Assembly (NCBI GenBank): GCA_907164885.2
Contig: OU015496.1
Coordinates: forward strand, 133,876,196-133,940,195
DNA: 64,000 nucleotides
Direction: 5' to 3'
Source: Dolomedes plantarius
Lineage: Eukaryota; Arthropoda; Arachnida; Araneae; Dolomedidae
Shown here: piece after piece, positions 17,681 to 30,515 of the stretch
How the letters are laid out: every line of letters starts with the position of its first letter
Numbering within the stretch: the stretch's first letter is position 1
Notes under the pieces: model-generated
The model's input: only the letters and a program-made list of their open reading frames with translations
Told to the model about the DNA's origin: nothing
Databases searched by the model: none
Position numbers and translations under genes: made by a program

Positions 17681-17995
17681 GATGAAGAGAGAAAAATAGC
17701 TAAAGAAAGGACCATGAAATATCACATTAGAAACAAGGTAAAATATGATGTACGTTTTGTAGAATCTAAATTTAATGTTGGAGATTTAGTACCGTTTGAG
17801 GAATTCCAATAGCCTAATACAAGAAAATTAAGTTCACCCTATTCTGGACCTTACACTATTTTAAGACAAATGTCAAAAGTTAATTATGAAATTGATAGGC
17901 CAAATTTTCACACAAAACAAAATTCTGAAATTCTCCATGATTGCAAATTAAGATATTATAATGCACCAGATAAATTAAAATTATATCACGAATAA
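17681..17995 (+). pseudogene. Ty3/gypsy integrase C-terminal fragment
   Basis: The frame reads an ERKIAKERTMKYH-type helix, then 'FNVGDLV', then 'SSPYSGPYTILRQMS', then 'ILHDCKLRYY'. This is the GPY/F module and tail that ends many Ty3/gypsy integrases, binding DNA at integration. One internal stop sits after 'PFEEFQ', and the natural stop follows 'KLYHE'. The catalytic core of integrase and everything upstream is gone, so this is a remnant. Confidence 0.83.
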
Positions 17996-19884
17996 TGACA
18001 AAAAATAGATCCATTTCCTTTTTTTGCTTGCTTTTGATGCTTAACATCATTATTTTCTTTTAATTGATATAAATAATTATGTGTTGCCCTACTAAAAATT
18101 AAACTAATGAAAAAAAGTGCCTTACTTAAACTTCCTTTTTAAGAATGCTATTATATGTGAATTTTTTTTTAATCTGAAATTAAACCCTGACTATGACATT
18201 TCAACTTCTTTTATCTTTCAGTAAATTTTCTCCTCCTTGAATACTCCATCCTATCACCCACATCTACCCACGAATTGGAACTCATCCCATCTGTTTAGAA
18301 TCTTTTTAATTTTTTGTTTTTGTTTGTTTTGCTTCACCTATTCAGTGACTTAAAGTGCTGAAAAATAAAGACTTGAATAATGACTAAAAACAGGCCTTGG
18401 GAAGACCGCTCCTTTTGACCTCCCAGTTCCTATCCACACTTCCTTAGGCTTAACAAACGTCCATCTTTCCTGTTTCCCATCATTGTTCTAAACAAGATGT
18501 TTTTTGGCCGTCATGTCCTATGAGAGATTAACGGTAGGTCCACTGTACGGCCATTCTTTCCTCCTTATTAGTCACTGAACAATAGGGAGGAAGAAAACCA
18601 CTTTTACACAAACATAAACACAACCCGTCACTCCTTAGAGGTAGGATTAAGCAAAAAAATTGAAACTAAGAGTTTGGGTGACACACATGCAACAAGGTAC
18701 CTTCAACACAAAAATTGGATATCCACGTAAAATAAAATTAAGTGCACACAAATGAATAGTAAATAAATAAGTTGATAATAAAGTGAAACTATAATGAGAA
18801 TAAGTAAATGAAGTCAAAGAAATATTAAATGACTAAATAATAAATATTGAATATAGATTTTGTTTTTGAATAAATAAAATGTATTGAAACAATGAATATA
18901 ATAAGCATTGAAATGAGAGAAATAAAAATATGGAGATAGAAAACTGAATGTAATAAATAAGAATTGAAAATAGTGATTGAGTTTTGGGAAAAATATAATA
19001 AACGTTATGTAAATTTTTATATACAATTTATATATTAGAAATGTGATTTTTATTGGAAGTGTGATTTTTATTATAAACTGTGATTTTTCTTATAAATTGT
19101 GATTTTTATTATAAACTGTGATTTTTATTATGTAACAAGAACTATTTTTTTATATATAAACGAGTCAAGACATTGTGATTTTTTTTCTACGTTTGCGAAA
19201 CACTATGGCACAGCACTAAAAAGACTGTGATAAGATTAGTACTTTCCTCATGTATAAAATGCTAAACCTGTCAAGGACTATGACAAGACAAATATACAAA
19301 TGGACAACAAAATAACTAAAAACGATAGTTTGTTTTGGACTCACTCCAGTGTGGTGAGAGTTGAGGAGGAATGTACAACAACTTCAAATTTTTATTGTCG
19401 ATTTATACTCCAATTGCTTAATTTTTGTTTGTTTGTTTTTTGATATTCTTGTTGTTAAATTTTGTTACTTGTATTATTCGACTCGGGATTGTGGCAGAAA
19501 TTGTTTTCAACGTATGTTTCCAGTAAAACTTTTTTTTGGTAATTTACAATTTTTTAAGTTATACTTAATTGATTTTTTTCCGAGATTTTGTTAAGTGGGG
19601 AAAGGCCGCCCTATTCAACATTGTTTCAAAACCATGATTATGTAGAGTTTTCAAATTTAATATTATGAGTATTTCTTTAAATGATTTTAATATATTTTTC
19701 ATTAAATTTGCTAATGATGTTCTGTCATCTCGTCATTTGATCTTCAATTTTTTTAATTTAACTTTTACTGATAATCTTTACAGAAACTTTTCCAAATTTT
19801 TATAACGCCCATTTTTCTCATTCATCTGGGTGAGTCTGTTCTCCAATGCAGGTATTGTTGGTCAACCTCTTCTCGGACGGGGGG
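17996..19884 (+). other. 3' non-coding region and polypurine tract of the LTR element
   Basis: A long A/T-rich region with no convincing gene. Positions 18230-18420 match the reverse complement of about 41030-41240 in the second LTR element ('CTACCCACG', 'ACCGCTCCTTTTGACCTCCC'), which ties the two elements together. Positions 19040-19140 contain 'TGTGATTTTTATTATAAAC' repeats, about five copies. A G-rich polypurine tract sits at 19875-19884, just before the 3' LTR. Confidence 0.6.
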
Positions 19885-20453
19885 ATATTTTATAAAATAA
19901 AAAAATTACATTTTCCATTTAAATTCTAAACTATTTAAATTCCCTTGGGCGTTCGAATTAAATTCCAAGCTATATTTCCAAGTTTTATTAAATCCTTCCC
20001 AAAATAAGTCTAAGAACAGCCCCCGGCATTTTGTCCATTATGGCTGCCGCTTTAACGAAATTCTGATTAACGTAGCGTCAGTACCTATTCAACTCTAGTC
20101 CACGCAACAACACTAAACTTTTAACCAATCAACTTTTAATCAACGCCCTACTGTCACGTGATGAGATGAAGTTATTTAAGTTCTGCCGTCCAAAAATCAG
20201 ATGGACTCTTGTACGTTTTCATCTGCCCAACTAACCCCGTTTATCTGTCTTTCCATGAGTCTGATCTTAATAAACATGTAATTTAGAATAGTTGTGGTGT
20301 TCTGCGGGTCCGAGGTGGAAGATATTGTGGGAATGGATTTTCAAACGTTGGTGATGCACGTCCGAGCGACATGTCATCTACTTTACCCCCAGGTTGATGA
20401 AGCAGAAGAAATATAATCAAAACTACCACTCAGCAATCACCCTTCGTCCCACG
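19885..20453 (+). repeat. 3' LTR
   Basis: The longest LTR copy of this family in the window. Its right part equals the 5' copy. Its left part, including 'CCCTTGGGCGTTCGAATT', is shared with the remnant at 1141-1664. It ends directly against (TA)n, missing the last few bases seen in the 5' copy. Confidence 0.82.
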
Positions 20454-20472
20454 TATATATATATATATATTG

Positions 20473-20519
<47 letters not shown>
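20454..20519. repeat. (TA)n microsatellite
   Basis: TA repeats with one TGTATATG interruption, abutting the 3' LTR. Confidence 0.96.
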
Positions 20520-20521
<2 letters not shown>

Positions 20522-21220
20522 ATAACTGCACAACACATATATACGAGATCACGATCTCTGTATGTTCTTTATCAAAAATCTTGTAGATTCATTTTGAAAA
20601 AATGTATTTAAATTTTAATATCAAATTCAATTACATGTTTTTCTGCTGCGATGAAGTCTGTTTTAGTCTAAGCGGAAGAAGCATAATCCTTCATCATATC
20701 TTAACTTATTCCATTTCATTGTAGAAGGGAAAAATTTAATACTTTCATTTTTCAACCTCTGCTTCCTTCCTCAAGTACCAATTGGATTTTCATCCTCTTC
20801 AATTTTACATTAATTCTTCCCTTTTAATTTTTTAAAGAGCTGGATATTAATATCGCGTGCAAAAACTGTATTTGTTTAAATCTTATTTTTTCTGACGATA
20901 TTCTTTTTTCTTTAAATGTAGCTTTATTACAAAAATACAAATAAATCGCGTAACGCTATTCTAACAATATAATAAAATATCTGGGTGCAATGCTTTTAAA
21001 CCTTTGTACACTGTATAGCAAAAAAAAATCGACGCATTCAAGAAAGAGTTATCCGATTGCGACGAAAAAATGGTGGATGTGAATAAGAGGCACAGAAGGA
21101 AAAATTATTAAAAATTCAGAAAAATGGAATAATTCATTCTAGAGTTTGGTGGTTACAACGTGAGGAAGTCTACACGTCGTTGTCCACGTATGGCCTGGAT
21201 ACAATATGTCACCCGGCTTT
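20520..21220. other. no gene recognised
   Basis: AT-rich. Positions 21015-21200 have a more balanced composition and vaguely resemble a Tc1 5' region ('GAGTTATCCGATTGCGACG'), but no motif can be named. Confidence 0.35.
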
Positions 21221-21228
21221 GTATAGAC

Positions 21229-22345
21229 CAGCGGTTCACAACCTGAGGGGAGTGCCTCCCTGGAGGGGTAAAAGAATTTCAATTGAAAAGTGAGTTTTTA
21301 AAAATGTAAAATAAAAGGTAAAACTAACTGTAATTACCTGTACACAATTTTGCGGTCACAGTGTAACCGTAACGTATTTTCGACATACGAACACGAACAC
21401 GATAATTGTTGTAATTGTAAAAACACGATAACTGTCGTACGTCTGGAAGTTGAAAGTGACCTGAGGTTCGCTTTGTCACAGTTACAACCTAATATTCAAA
21501 AAATTGTCAAGGCCAAACAGTGCCAGTCCTCTCATGTTGTGAAAGTGACTGGAATTACATGCCAACCTCACCTAGATCCTTGATTACCTCAAATATATTT
21601 GATCTGTATTTAACCCTTTAACAGTTTCATTTTTTTCCAGAATTCGGTCCAAAATATGTCACATTTTTTTATTGCATTTTTTTGTTTATTTTACATTATC
21701 TGATTCCAAATCACAAGAAATTAGCTCCTTACGCTCTGCATTATTCATTATTTAAAAGTAAAAATACATTATTCAACTCTTACATTGATAAAATTATCAG
21801 GCGATTAGTAAAATATAACCAAAAAGCTATACACTGAAATATAAAAATTCGTCTTCTGATACAAAACATACGGAAAAAACACGCGCTTTTGAACCAATTA
21901 GAATAGAACATACAATAGACTGTAAACTATCATTTACTGGACAACTATCGCCATCTATACGAATAATTTGTTACTAAAAATAGAAAAAATACGGGCTAAA
22001 CAGTGAAAGCGAAATAGAAATCAGATTGCCCTTACAGCGTACGGGCAAATCAGTAAAGGCCCGATAGCCGTGGCCGTACGGCGTACGGGCAAAACACGGA
22101 AGGTGTTAATATTTTGATTTCATATGTTGTAATAATATGTTCCAAATTAAGATATGTGTAGTAATATTAAATTTTGCGTATGAAATTATCAATTCTATAT
22201 TTCCATTTAACTACCACCCTAAGTTTCAAATTCTGATTGCACTACTTGTATTGACCACATATAGTGGTGGTGGGGGGGGGGAGAGGCGTGACCTCATATC
22301 AGTGTTCAAAGGGGGGCACAAAGCCTGAAAGGTTGAGAACCCCTG
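21229..22345 (+). mobile_element. non-autonomous hAT element, copy 1
   Basis: Ends read 'CAGCGGTTCACAACCTGAGG' and '...AGGTTGAGAACCCCTG'. The flanks GTATAGAC (21221-21228) and GTATTAGAC form an 8-bp target duplication with a one-base indel. It shares both ends and internal sequence with the copy at 48462-49110, which shows the family is mobile. It has no transposase. A piggyBac-type element sits inside at a TTAA and makes this copy about 470 bp longer. 'GTGTAGTAATATTAAA' near the right end is shared by both copies. Confidence 0.92.
21614..22105. mobile_element. piggyBac-type non-autonomous element (492 bp) in the hAT
   Basis: Flanked by TTAA at 21610-21613 and 22106-22109. The sister hAT at 48462-49110 has the same sequence with a single TTAA and no insert, so it serves as an empty site. 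Ends: left 'CCCTTTAACAGTTTC', right (inverted) 'CACCTTCCGTGTTTTG'. The first bases are C-rich in both, as in piggyBac ends. The inside has 'GCGTACGGGCAAA' repeats near the right end and no coding sequence. Confidence 0.9.
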
Positions 22346-22353
22346 GTATTAGA

Positions 22354-22769
22354 CTGATAAAGTTCCCGATTGGTGACCTGCGCAATTGTCGGCTTAAATC
22401 GGCAATATTCCGAGACAAATGCAGTCGCCTTCTTATCACGTCCCAATGCTTTATGGGGGAGAGAAGAGGCGACGTAGCTGGCGAAGGAAGTATTCGGCAA
22501 GTTTGAATACAATTCATGTGCATGTTCGGTCGAAACATCTTTGCATACGAAATTTTATTACAATTGGACAATTCCTTCTTGGTGAGTCAACTTCTTTAGC
22601 GTAGAGTGTATTTCTTCACTTTTCTGAAGTATTACAATAACACATGAATTTAAAATTGTTAATTACAGCTAGTGTTATTGAAAGAAAAAAAAAATAGTTT
22701 CTGTAATTGCATAGTACTGTATGGCTTTGTTTTACTAAAATATTGCGGCAATACTGAAAATCGTCCAGG
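22354..22769. other. no gene recognised
   Basis: Several overlapping short open frames, none with a domain. Positions 22430-22510 are more G-rich. Nothing else seen. Confidence 0.35.
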
Positions 22770-22850
22770 CAACGTTGGCCGCATGCGTTAGTTATCGGCT
22801 CCAAACCAAGGAATAGCGGGTTCGAATCCAGCTCCCCCTCCCCACCGATT
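22770..22850 (+). repeat. tRNA-like sequence (possible SINE head)
   Basis: Contains a 'TGGCCGCATGCGTTAG' A-box-like stretch, a 'CTCCAAA' anticodon-loop-like word that would read CCA, and a good B box 'GGGTTCGAATCC'. The T-arm pairs with one mismatch, but the anticodon stem and acceptor stem do not pair well. I therefore read it as a decayed tRNA or a SINE head, not an active tRNA gene. Confidence 0.4.
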
Positions 22851-23037
22851 ATTTCTTCTTCTTTAAGATTGTATTCTTGTCCTTGAACTTTCTTAGTTTC
22901 TCTGGAAATGTATTCAGAATATTCTTCAGCAGTTTTTAAAGCTACATTCTGTCATTTGTATGGAACAATCCCTATACCGCAAGATGATCTGTGATTGATT
23001 CAGTATTACGTCTTCCGTGTTGTTATTTACAACTATG

Positions 23038-24773
<1,736 letters not shown>

Positions 24774-24813
<40 letters not shown>
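24774..24813. repeat. (TA)n microsatellite
   Basis: Short TA array directly left of the 'GGGTGGTTCG' end of the unassigned element. Confidence 0.95.
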
Positions 24814-24816
<3 letters not shown>

Positions 24817-25286
24817 GGTGGTTCGAAAAAATTGATTTTTTTATTTCGGAATCGCGTTACCTCTCAAAAGTTGTAGATTGGTATCCTCAATAGGGAAAAA
24901 AAATGTAAGTTGACATCTTCAGTTCGAGCATGAGGCTGAAAATTTGAAAAAATATGTTAAAAATTGAAATTTTCAAAAAATAACAAAATTAGTTTTTTTG
25001 TAATTTTGTATAATGCAACAGCCATAAATTGTCAGTATATAGCGTATTTTTAACCTAAAAGTTTTTTTTGTAGCTTTTACATAATATCTTTAGTTCGCGC
25101 ATATGCCTTAATTTGGGCTAAAATCGCCTAAAATTTGAAATTTATGTGTTTAATATACAATAATACATACACGACATATTTAAATGTATTCATTCAAAAG
25201 TATTTTAAAAATTCTAAATTTGTTAAATATAACCTTTTATTACAGTATTATACGTACAAGTATAGTTACACACATTTATATGTATA

Positions 25287-26587
25287 CAGAGACTGTTCGC
25301 ACATTTTTTAGACGATTTTGGTAAGCGGTAATAAAAAAGCGTTTGCTGCAAAAGAAATAATTGCAATTGAACTATGTTTTTAAAAGTCAAAATTATCATC
25401 TGCGGCTTGAAAGTTTTATTTCTATTCAAAATGGCGTTAACAAAGCAGTGGTTCGAAGGCTACATTTATGCTCTTTCCGAAGAGAAATATGCATACTCCG
25501 TTATCCAAAAACGATGTCAGAGTCATGGTTTTGTGATATCTAAAGCGTCGATAGGTAATATCGTCAACAAGAAAGGGAAAAAAAACGTCAAATTGGAGCC
25601 TCAAGTGGGACAAAAATTCCAAAGAAGTATCCACGGAAAAAACGGACATCTTCGACTATTGCAAAGGTACGTTGTTTAATGTTAAAAAAAAATCCCCCTA
25701 GTCAAAGGACAGTTGCAAAATCATTAAAATGCTCGGTGTCCACTGTAAACAAAATGATAAACGTTGATTTAAATCTTAAGAAAGCGAAAAAACGCAATGT
25801 GCATCGTCTTCTTCCAAATCATATCACTGGACGCAGGACACGCTGCAGAATTCTATATGAGAAACACTTATACAAAGAAAAATGGAAAACAATTGTCACA
25901 ATAGATGAATCATGGGTGTATTTAAATGATTGCAACAAAAAAAGAGCCATTTATTATCATAAAAGGGGAGAAAAAAATTTAAGTACATGGTTCAAAGAAT
26001 CGAAAGAAAGTTTTTATAAGGGATTCATGATTTTTGCTGGTTTTTCTTATAATAGAAAGTTAAAAATAAAGAGAGTGGAAAAAAATGTCAAGATTAACTC
26101 CAAATACTATCAGGAACATATTTTATCGCCAATTTTTCTGAATGAAATACCATCGCTTTACCCACAGTGCTATCAATCTGTGAGACTCCATCAGGAGAAA
26201 GCTAGCAGTCACACATCAAAATCCACTGTAAATTTTCTAAAAGAAATGGAACAAAAAACTGGTATCAAGGCCATACCCTTCACTGATATCCCTACTAAAT
26301 CTCCCGATGTATCACCTATGGATTTTTGTGCTTTCGGACTTTTAAAATCTGCGTTATTCAAACGTCGTCCCAAAACCCTTACAGGACTCTGGAAAGCTGT
26401 TCAGGAGGAATGGGATAGAATACCTCTTCTGACACTTCAAAAGGCATTATTATCCTGGAAATTGCGGTGTCAAAAGATAGTTCAGAATAAGGGATGTCAA
26501 ATAGAACATTTAAAACACAAGAATTTTATGTAATTTAGTTTTGTGAATACAATATACATCGTCTAAAAAATGTGTGAACAGCCTCTG
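25287..26587 (+). mobile_element. DD41D mariner-type element, copy 1 (1301 bp)
   Basis: About 30-bp inverted ends: left 'CAGAGACTGTTCGCACATTT' and right (inverted) 'CAGAGGCTGTTCACACATTT', both followed by 'TTTAGACGAT'. TA lies on both sides (25285-25286, 26588-26589). It is closely related to the minus-strand copy at 33123-34420. Confidence 0.93.
25431..26533 (+). pseudogene. DD41D mariner-type transposase, frameshifted
   Basis: Starts at MALTKQWFEGY with an N-terminal helix-turn-helix region. A run of eight A at about 25578-25585, against seven in the other copy, shifts the frame; the rest is open from 25679. First catalytic Asp: TIDESWVYL. The second site reads LHQEKASSH, with Glu where an Asp is expected. 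The third is SPDVSPMDF, with 41 residues between the second and third positions. Family: the DD41D (rosa-like) group, named from motif spacing. The C-terminus ends at HLKHKNFM. Both the frameshift and the D-to-E change argue against activity. Confidence 0.87.
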
Positions 26588-26653
26588 TATAATAACATTG
26601 CATGTCATAGCTAATTACAGAATGATTTATACATTTTACCAATTTTTGTGTTT

Positions 26654-27190
26654 TTAAGATTCCTCAGATGTGTTGGGCATTGTTTCAAATTGAGATTTAT
26701 ATTCAAATGATGGCATAGTTGACCTTGAGAGCAGAGTTGTCCTTATTAAACCATCTCTGTTCTCTTCTCCACATACTTTAGTACAAGATTCTGTTACGAA
26801 CTTTACAATTCTTTCGAAACTTTGCGTATGGCAAGGAAATTTAATTAGCTCGAACTCTGGGAGAACATTAGTATTAATAAGATCTTCTAGGCTTTGCGTT
26901 GACACATTGCTCATTATTGGAGGAGGTGTAAGTTTGCACTTGGACCAATCAATAAGTTCAATGTAATTTGAAGCTGCAAAATTGATGGTCGGTGGGCGAA
27001 AAGTTCCCACCGATTTCCCTTTTGGTTCTTGTTTTCTTGCTTTTAGCAATTTTCGAAAAGTTAGCTGTCTTACGTGCACTCTCTCATCTAGTACCATTGA
27101 AATTAAAATATTTTCGGGATGACAAAAATACGCATTCCTCTGAATGACAGGATCAATTATTTCACGTACCCTGTCGGACAGCTGTCTTAT
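26654..27190 (-). pseudogene. C-terminal part of unassigned element protein
   Basis: Read from about 27190 down to a stop at 26654. It begins near 'LSDRVREIIDPVIQRNAYF', continues 'HPENILISMVLDERVHVRQL', then a 'CKLTPPP' stretch and the hallmark 'FPCHTQSFERIVKFVTES', and ends 'LIRTTLLSRSTMP'. I recognise this arrangement (HPEN, TPPP, CHTQ..ER.VK, CGE...RDG.IR) from many unnamed arthropod proteins. Its role is unknown to me; a transposase C-terminus is plausible because it sits inside a terminal-repeat element. An in-frame stop immediately upstream (about 27200) marks the break. Confidence 0.7.
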
Positions 27191-27199
27191 TTACTAACT

Positions 27200-28906
27200 T
27201 ACTAATTTACTTATATACAAATTTACTTATATAATAACTTATTAATTTATTTCTTTTTTGAAACTATAAGCTAGAATAATGGAAGCAGATAGGTCTGTTT
27301 ACTTCATCGATACAAATGGTAAAATGAAATTATTGACAGGTGAAAGATGGAATGCTCTATCAAGTGGAAGTGATGGAAATTTGGATAATAGTGATGAAGA
27401 TCCTACAGTTAATCCCAATGTTCTCTTTAATAGAAATCAAGAGGATAGTTCTGACAGTGAAAATGATTCAGAATCATCTGAGAATGAAGTGAATATTCGA
27501 TATGAAAGTTCAACTTCAAGTAACAAGAAGTTAGAGAAAAAAAGTAACGAAGTTGAAAAGAAAAATGTAAACTTATATGAAAGAAAATGTCAAATAAATC
27601 CTGCGTCCATAACTTTAAGTGGAGATACACAGCTACCTCAAATTTTTTTGAATTTGGAAACACCTTTATTACTTTCTTTCATATTTTTTTTCCGTCGGAA
27701 CCTATAACTTTCATTACCGAACAAACTATTCTATATATTGTAGTTGGAATATCTCTCACTCAAAATTCTATGCGAGTTAACGAAATTCAAAAAATTAGAA
27801 GATATCTTCATTTCAATGACAATAATACATTTTCAACTGATTTGCAAAGAGCCCAGGATAAATTTTACAAACTGAGACCTTTAATTGATCAACGTCAGAA
27901 ATCTTTTGAAGAAAAAAGGAATTTTATCTCTTGGAACTATTAGAAGAAATAGAATTCCAGACTACAAACTTCCAACTGATAAGGAACTGAAACTATAGAT
28001 TCGTGGATACCTCACTGAATTTGTGGCTATATATGACGGTTGTGAACTGTCAAATGTGTCATGGAAATATAACAAAAGCGTCACAATGTTCTCCACATTT
28101 ACCGGTACCAATCCTGCAAGTGAAGTAGAGCTCTTTGACAGGAAAGAAAAATATTATGTAAATGTAAATTGTCCTTACACTATAACAACTTACAACAAGC
28201 ACATGGGAGGTGTGGACTTACTTGATAGTTTGATTGGAAGGTATAAAATAATCATGCGAAGCAAAAAGTGGTACTTTCGGTTGTTCTACCATCTATTAGA
28301 CCTCACAATTATCAATGCTTGGTTGTTGTAAAAGAGAATGCACAAAGAAAAATTCAGTACTGAAAAGCCTTTAAAATTTCTTAATGTTAGATTGCAGTTA
28401 GCACAAACTTTGTGCTTACGTCGGCAAGAAAAATCACTAAACAGACAGACCATCAGAAACAGAGGAACTAATTGGGAAAAAAACAAAAAAAATCTTGCTC
28501 AAGAGAGCCTCCAAAAGACACCATATTTGACATAACCGATCATTGGCCAGAGCAGTGTACAAATAAACAACAATGTAAAATGTTGAATTGCAAAGGATTT
28601 ACAAGAGTATAACAATAAATGCTTACTTCCTCTATGTCTTTACAAAGAGGAAAAACTGTTTCAGAGATTATCATTTACAGTATTTTTTCTTTGTTGAATG
28701 CATGGTGTAGCCATTTGCCACAGTTTGATTTTTTACTTTTTTATGTCTAACTGCATAGTGTTGCCATTTGGCAACAAAATAATATTTAATTAAAAATAGT
28801 GAAAATTTAGAGTTAATTTTTTTTAATATTTTTCCATGCTTTCTCATTATATTCAAATACATATATATATTTTTCGAGGAAAAATAAAAAATCATGCAGT
28901 GTAGGG
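27200..28906 (+). mobile_element. piggyBac-type element, left end lost
   Basis: The right end on the plus strand is '...ATGCAGTGTAGGG' followed by TTAA (28907-28910), the piggyBac target. The inverted end would read CCCTACACTGCAT. Two more 'GCATGGTGTAGCCATTTG'-like words lie just inside (28698, 28752), a subterminal repeat series. No left TTAA end was found, so a deletion removed it together with the middle of the host element's gene. The left coordinate is approximate. Confidence 0.75.
27279..28680 (+). pseudogene. piggyBac-family transposase (PGBD3-like), core deleted
   Basis: Starts at MEADRSVYFIDTN, followed by an acidic Ser/Asp/Glu-rich N-terminus. After a frameshift a helical region 'IQKIRRYLHFNDNNTF' appears, then 'LRPLIDQ'. 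The next recognisable part is near 28060: 'SVTMFSTFTGTNP' and 'YNKHMGGVDLLDSLIG', the third catalytic Asp region, then 'SKKWYFRLFYHLLDLTIINA'. The segment with the first two catalytic Asps is missing. A Cys-rich tail continues in other frames (CKMLNCKGFTRV). Clearly non-functional. Confidence 0.85.
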
Positions 28907-28910
28907 TTAA

Positions 28911-29694
28911 CATAATCAAAGTTATTGTTTTCTAAATAACAAAAGATGCTATTAGCTATTTCACTTCCAGTGGCCCTTGGAGGTGTCAAATGTCCCAGAT
29001 ACTTTCCACCAGGCTCTTTAACCAAGGTGATGTGCTCATCTTTCTTTAGTCTGCGATACATTTTGTTACCATTATTTTCCTGATAATAAGTGTTATCTTT
29101 TCTCCTGTCAAAATGCAGTCCATGTAACTCTACATTTGGAGAGTCTGATTGTAAAGAGTATCGAATTTTATGTTTTTCTCGTCTGATCTTACTCTTATCT
29201 ATTACTAGAGACATATCTCCTTCATTTATCATGCCTACATCTTGCAAAACACAGGAAGCAATAGCAGCAGTCACGCTCTCGTATATCCCATATCTATCGC
29301 TTATTAATGCTGTTGCAGGAAGCTTAATTCGCATTTGCGATGTTGACGGCAAACTGTCACATTTTGCTTCGTGACTCTCAAACTTCCTATTTTGGGTAGT
29401 ATTTATAAGAGTATCTCTTTTTCTAGCTTTAATATCAGGTTCAGCAATCTTGTTTTTCTTTTCACTTTGCATTCTTTTATTTCTTTTTGCGATATTATTA
29501 GTCTCTACTCTATCCAAAGAGCCAATAAATTTTAAACGACCATTTCGCTGGTCGTACAAAAACTCTCTCACAATAATAGGGATCTTATTTCCTTTATCAC
29601 ATTTACAATCCATAATTACTTTATATTTACAAGAGATAGGCTTCTTACCACACAAACACGCAAAATTTATTACATTTTTGACATTTTTTGACAT
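28911..29694 (-). pseudogene. N-terminal part of unassigned element protein
   Basis: Starts at MSKNVKNVINFACLCGKK. A Cys-containing N-terminus (CLCG, CKYK, CKC) could bind metal. A basic region (KRNKRMQSEKKNK) follows, then a conserved block 'LPATALISDRYGIYESVTAA', 'LVIDKSKIRREK', 'LHFDRRKDNT', 'EHITLVKEPGGKYLGHLTPP', 'NSIFCYLENNN'. The frame then runs into the piggyBac end at TTAA, so the last ~30 codons of the open frame (to 28813) belong to the insert. About 200 residues are missing before the C-terminal piece at 27190. Recognised as a recurring unnamed arthropod family; function unknown. Confidence 0.72.
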
Positions 29695-29830
29695 TTTTTT
29701 CGAATTTTAAGCCTCATGCAGAAACAGAACAGAATATATCATCTAAAAGTTATAATTTTTTTAGGTTGAAACTACGCCATATACTAACAATTTACGCTAT
29801 ATACTAACAAAATATGCTATGATTCTTCAG

Positions 29831-30515
29831 AATTAACCAAAAACTATCCCCGATAACCCCTGACTTATGCTGAAATCCTTTTACTTACATACTACTGTTA
29901 AATCAAGAATTGCATGTTTCCAGAAAGTTAAAAATATATGCTGAATAAAGAACTCAGGGGGAATTTGAAAGACTTGCACATTTTTAAGTGTTTTGTTTAT
30001 TAAATGTGAGAGTTATGGAAAAAAAATTAGTCATGAAGAACCATAGTATGACTTGGTTATATAACTTTATCAGGGGTATAAGGTGCCTATCTACAAACAT
30101 AAGATCTTCATCTTAATTCCAGAAACTAAGAAGTTTGTGTAAAGGTATGCCAGTAAATGCAATCGCATGCAAGCCGTTTCCTCAGGCTAGTCGTCATTTG
30201 TTACACTCAATTAGTCTCTCACCTTTAAACAAATTTTGAGTATCTGGAAATTAATGCCAAGTCTCATGTCCCATCAATTATACCACAATTTATAATTCTT
30301 CATCACTAATTTCACCAAGCTTCTAACATTTATTAAATAATACTCTAAAATATATTCTTTTGAATTCTTCCTTTTGGTCAATTTTTAAACACTGTTTAAT
30401 CGTTTGATATTTGATTTAAAATCGGTTGAAACTCAGGTTGAAACTCATCGAAGAGTGTATGGCAGCTTAACTTAAGAAAATTAATCTACGACAATAAGTT
30501 ATGACATTGGAAATA
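29831..30515. other. no gene recognised
   Basis: AT-rich unique sequence between the unassigned element and a SINE. Confidence 0.4.

Larger units (their letters stand above)
15277..20453 (+). mobile_element. gypsy-like LTR retrotransposon, internally deleted
   Basis: Two direct LTR copies, 15277-15673 and 19885-20453, flank about 4.2 kb with almost no coding left. Order on the plus strand: truncated 5' LTR, non-coding sequence, an integrase C-terminal fragment (17681-17995), a long 3' non-coding region, a polypurine tract (about 19875-19884) and the 3' LTR. gag, protease, reverse transcriptase and most of integrase are missing, and no env is seen. The 5' LTR lacks its first ~185 bp. A second relative lies inverted at 39028-41670. 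Confidence 0.8.
24816..29830 (-). mobile_element. unassigned DNA element carrying a conserved arthropod protein, interrupted
   Basis: The left end is 'GGGTGGTTCGAAAAAATTGA', directly after a TA array. An inner left stretch (25024-25060) is matched inverted at 29758-29793 ('AGGTT.AAA.TACGC' and 'ATATACT.ACAATTTA'), so both belong to one inverted-repeat element. The outer ~210 bp of the right end is missing. Between them, on the minus strand, lie the N-terminal (29694-28911) and C-terminal (27190-26654) parts of one protein. A DD41D mariner (25287-26587) lies 3' of the gene, and a piggyBac replaces the middle. The superfamily is unknown to me; the pairing of protein with termini is inference. 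Confidence 0.6.

Noticed and set aside
18814..19026. Phe/Tyr/Ile-rich small open frame resembling a membrane peptide
   Set aside because: Composition follows from A/T-rich DNA in the 3' non-coding part of an LTR element.
22770..22850. Functional tRNA gene (CCA-like anticodon)
   Set aside because: The acceptor and anticodon stems do not pair. A decayed tRNA or SINE head is more likely.
29090..29710. Plus-strand frames opposite 28911-29694
   Set aside because: Shadow of the minus-strand N-terminal piece, which has family-like conserved blocks.
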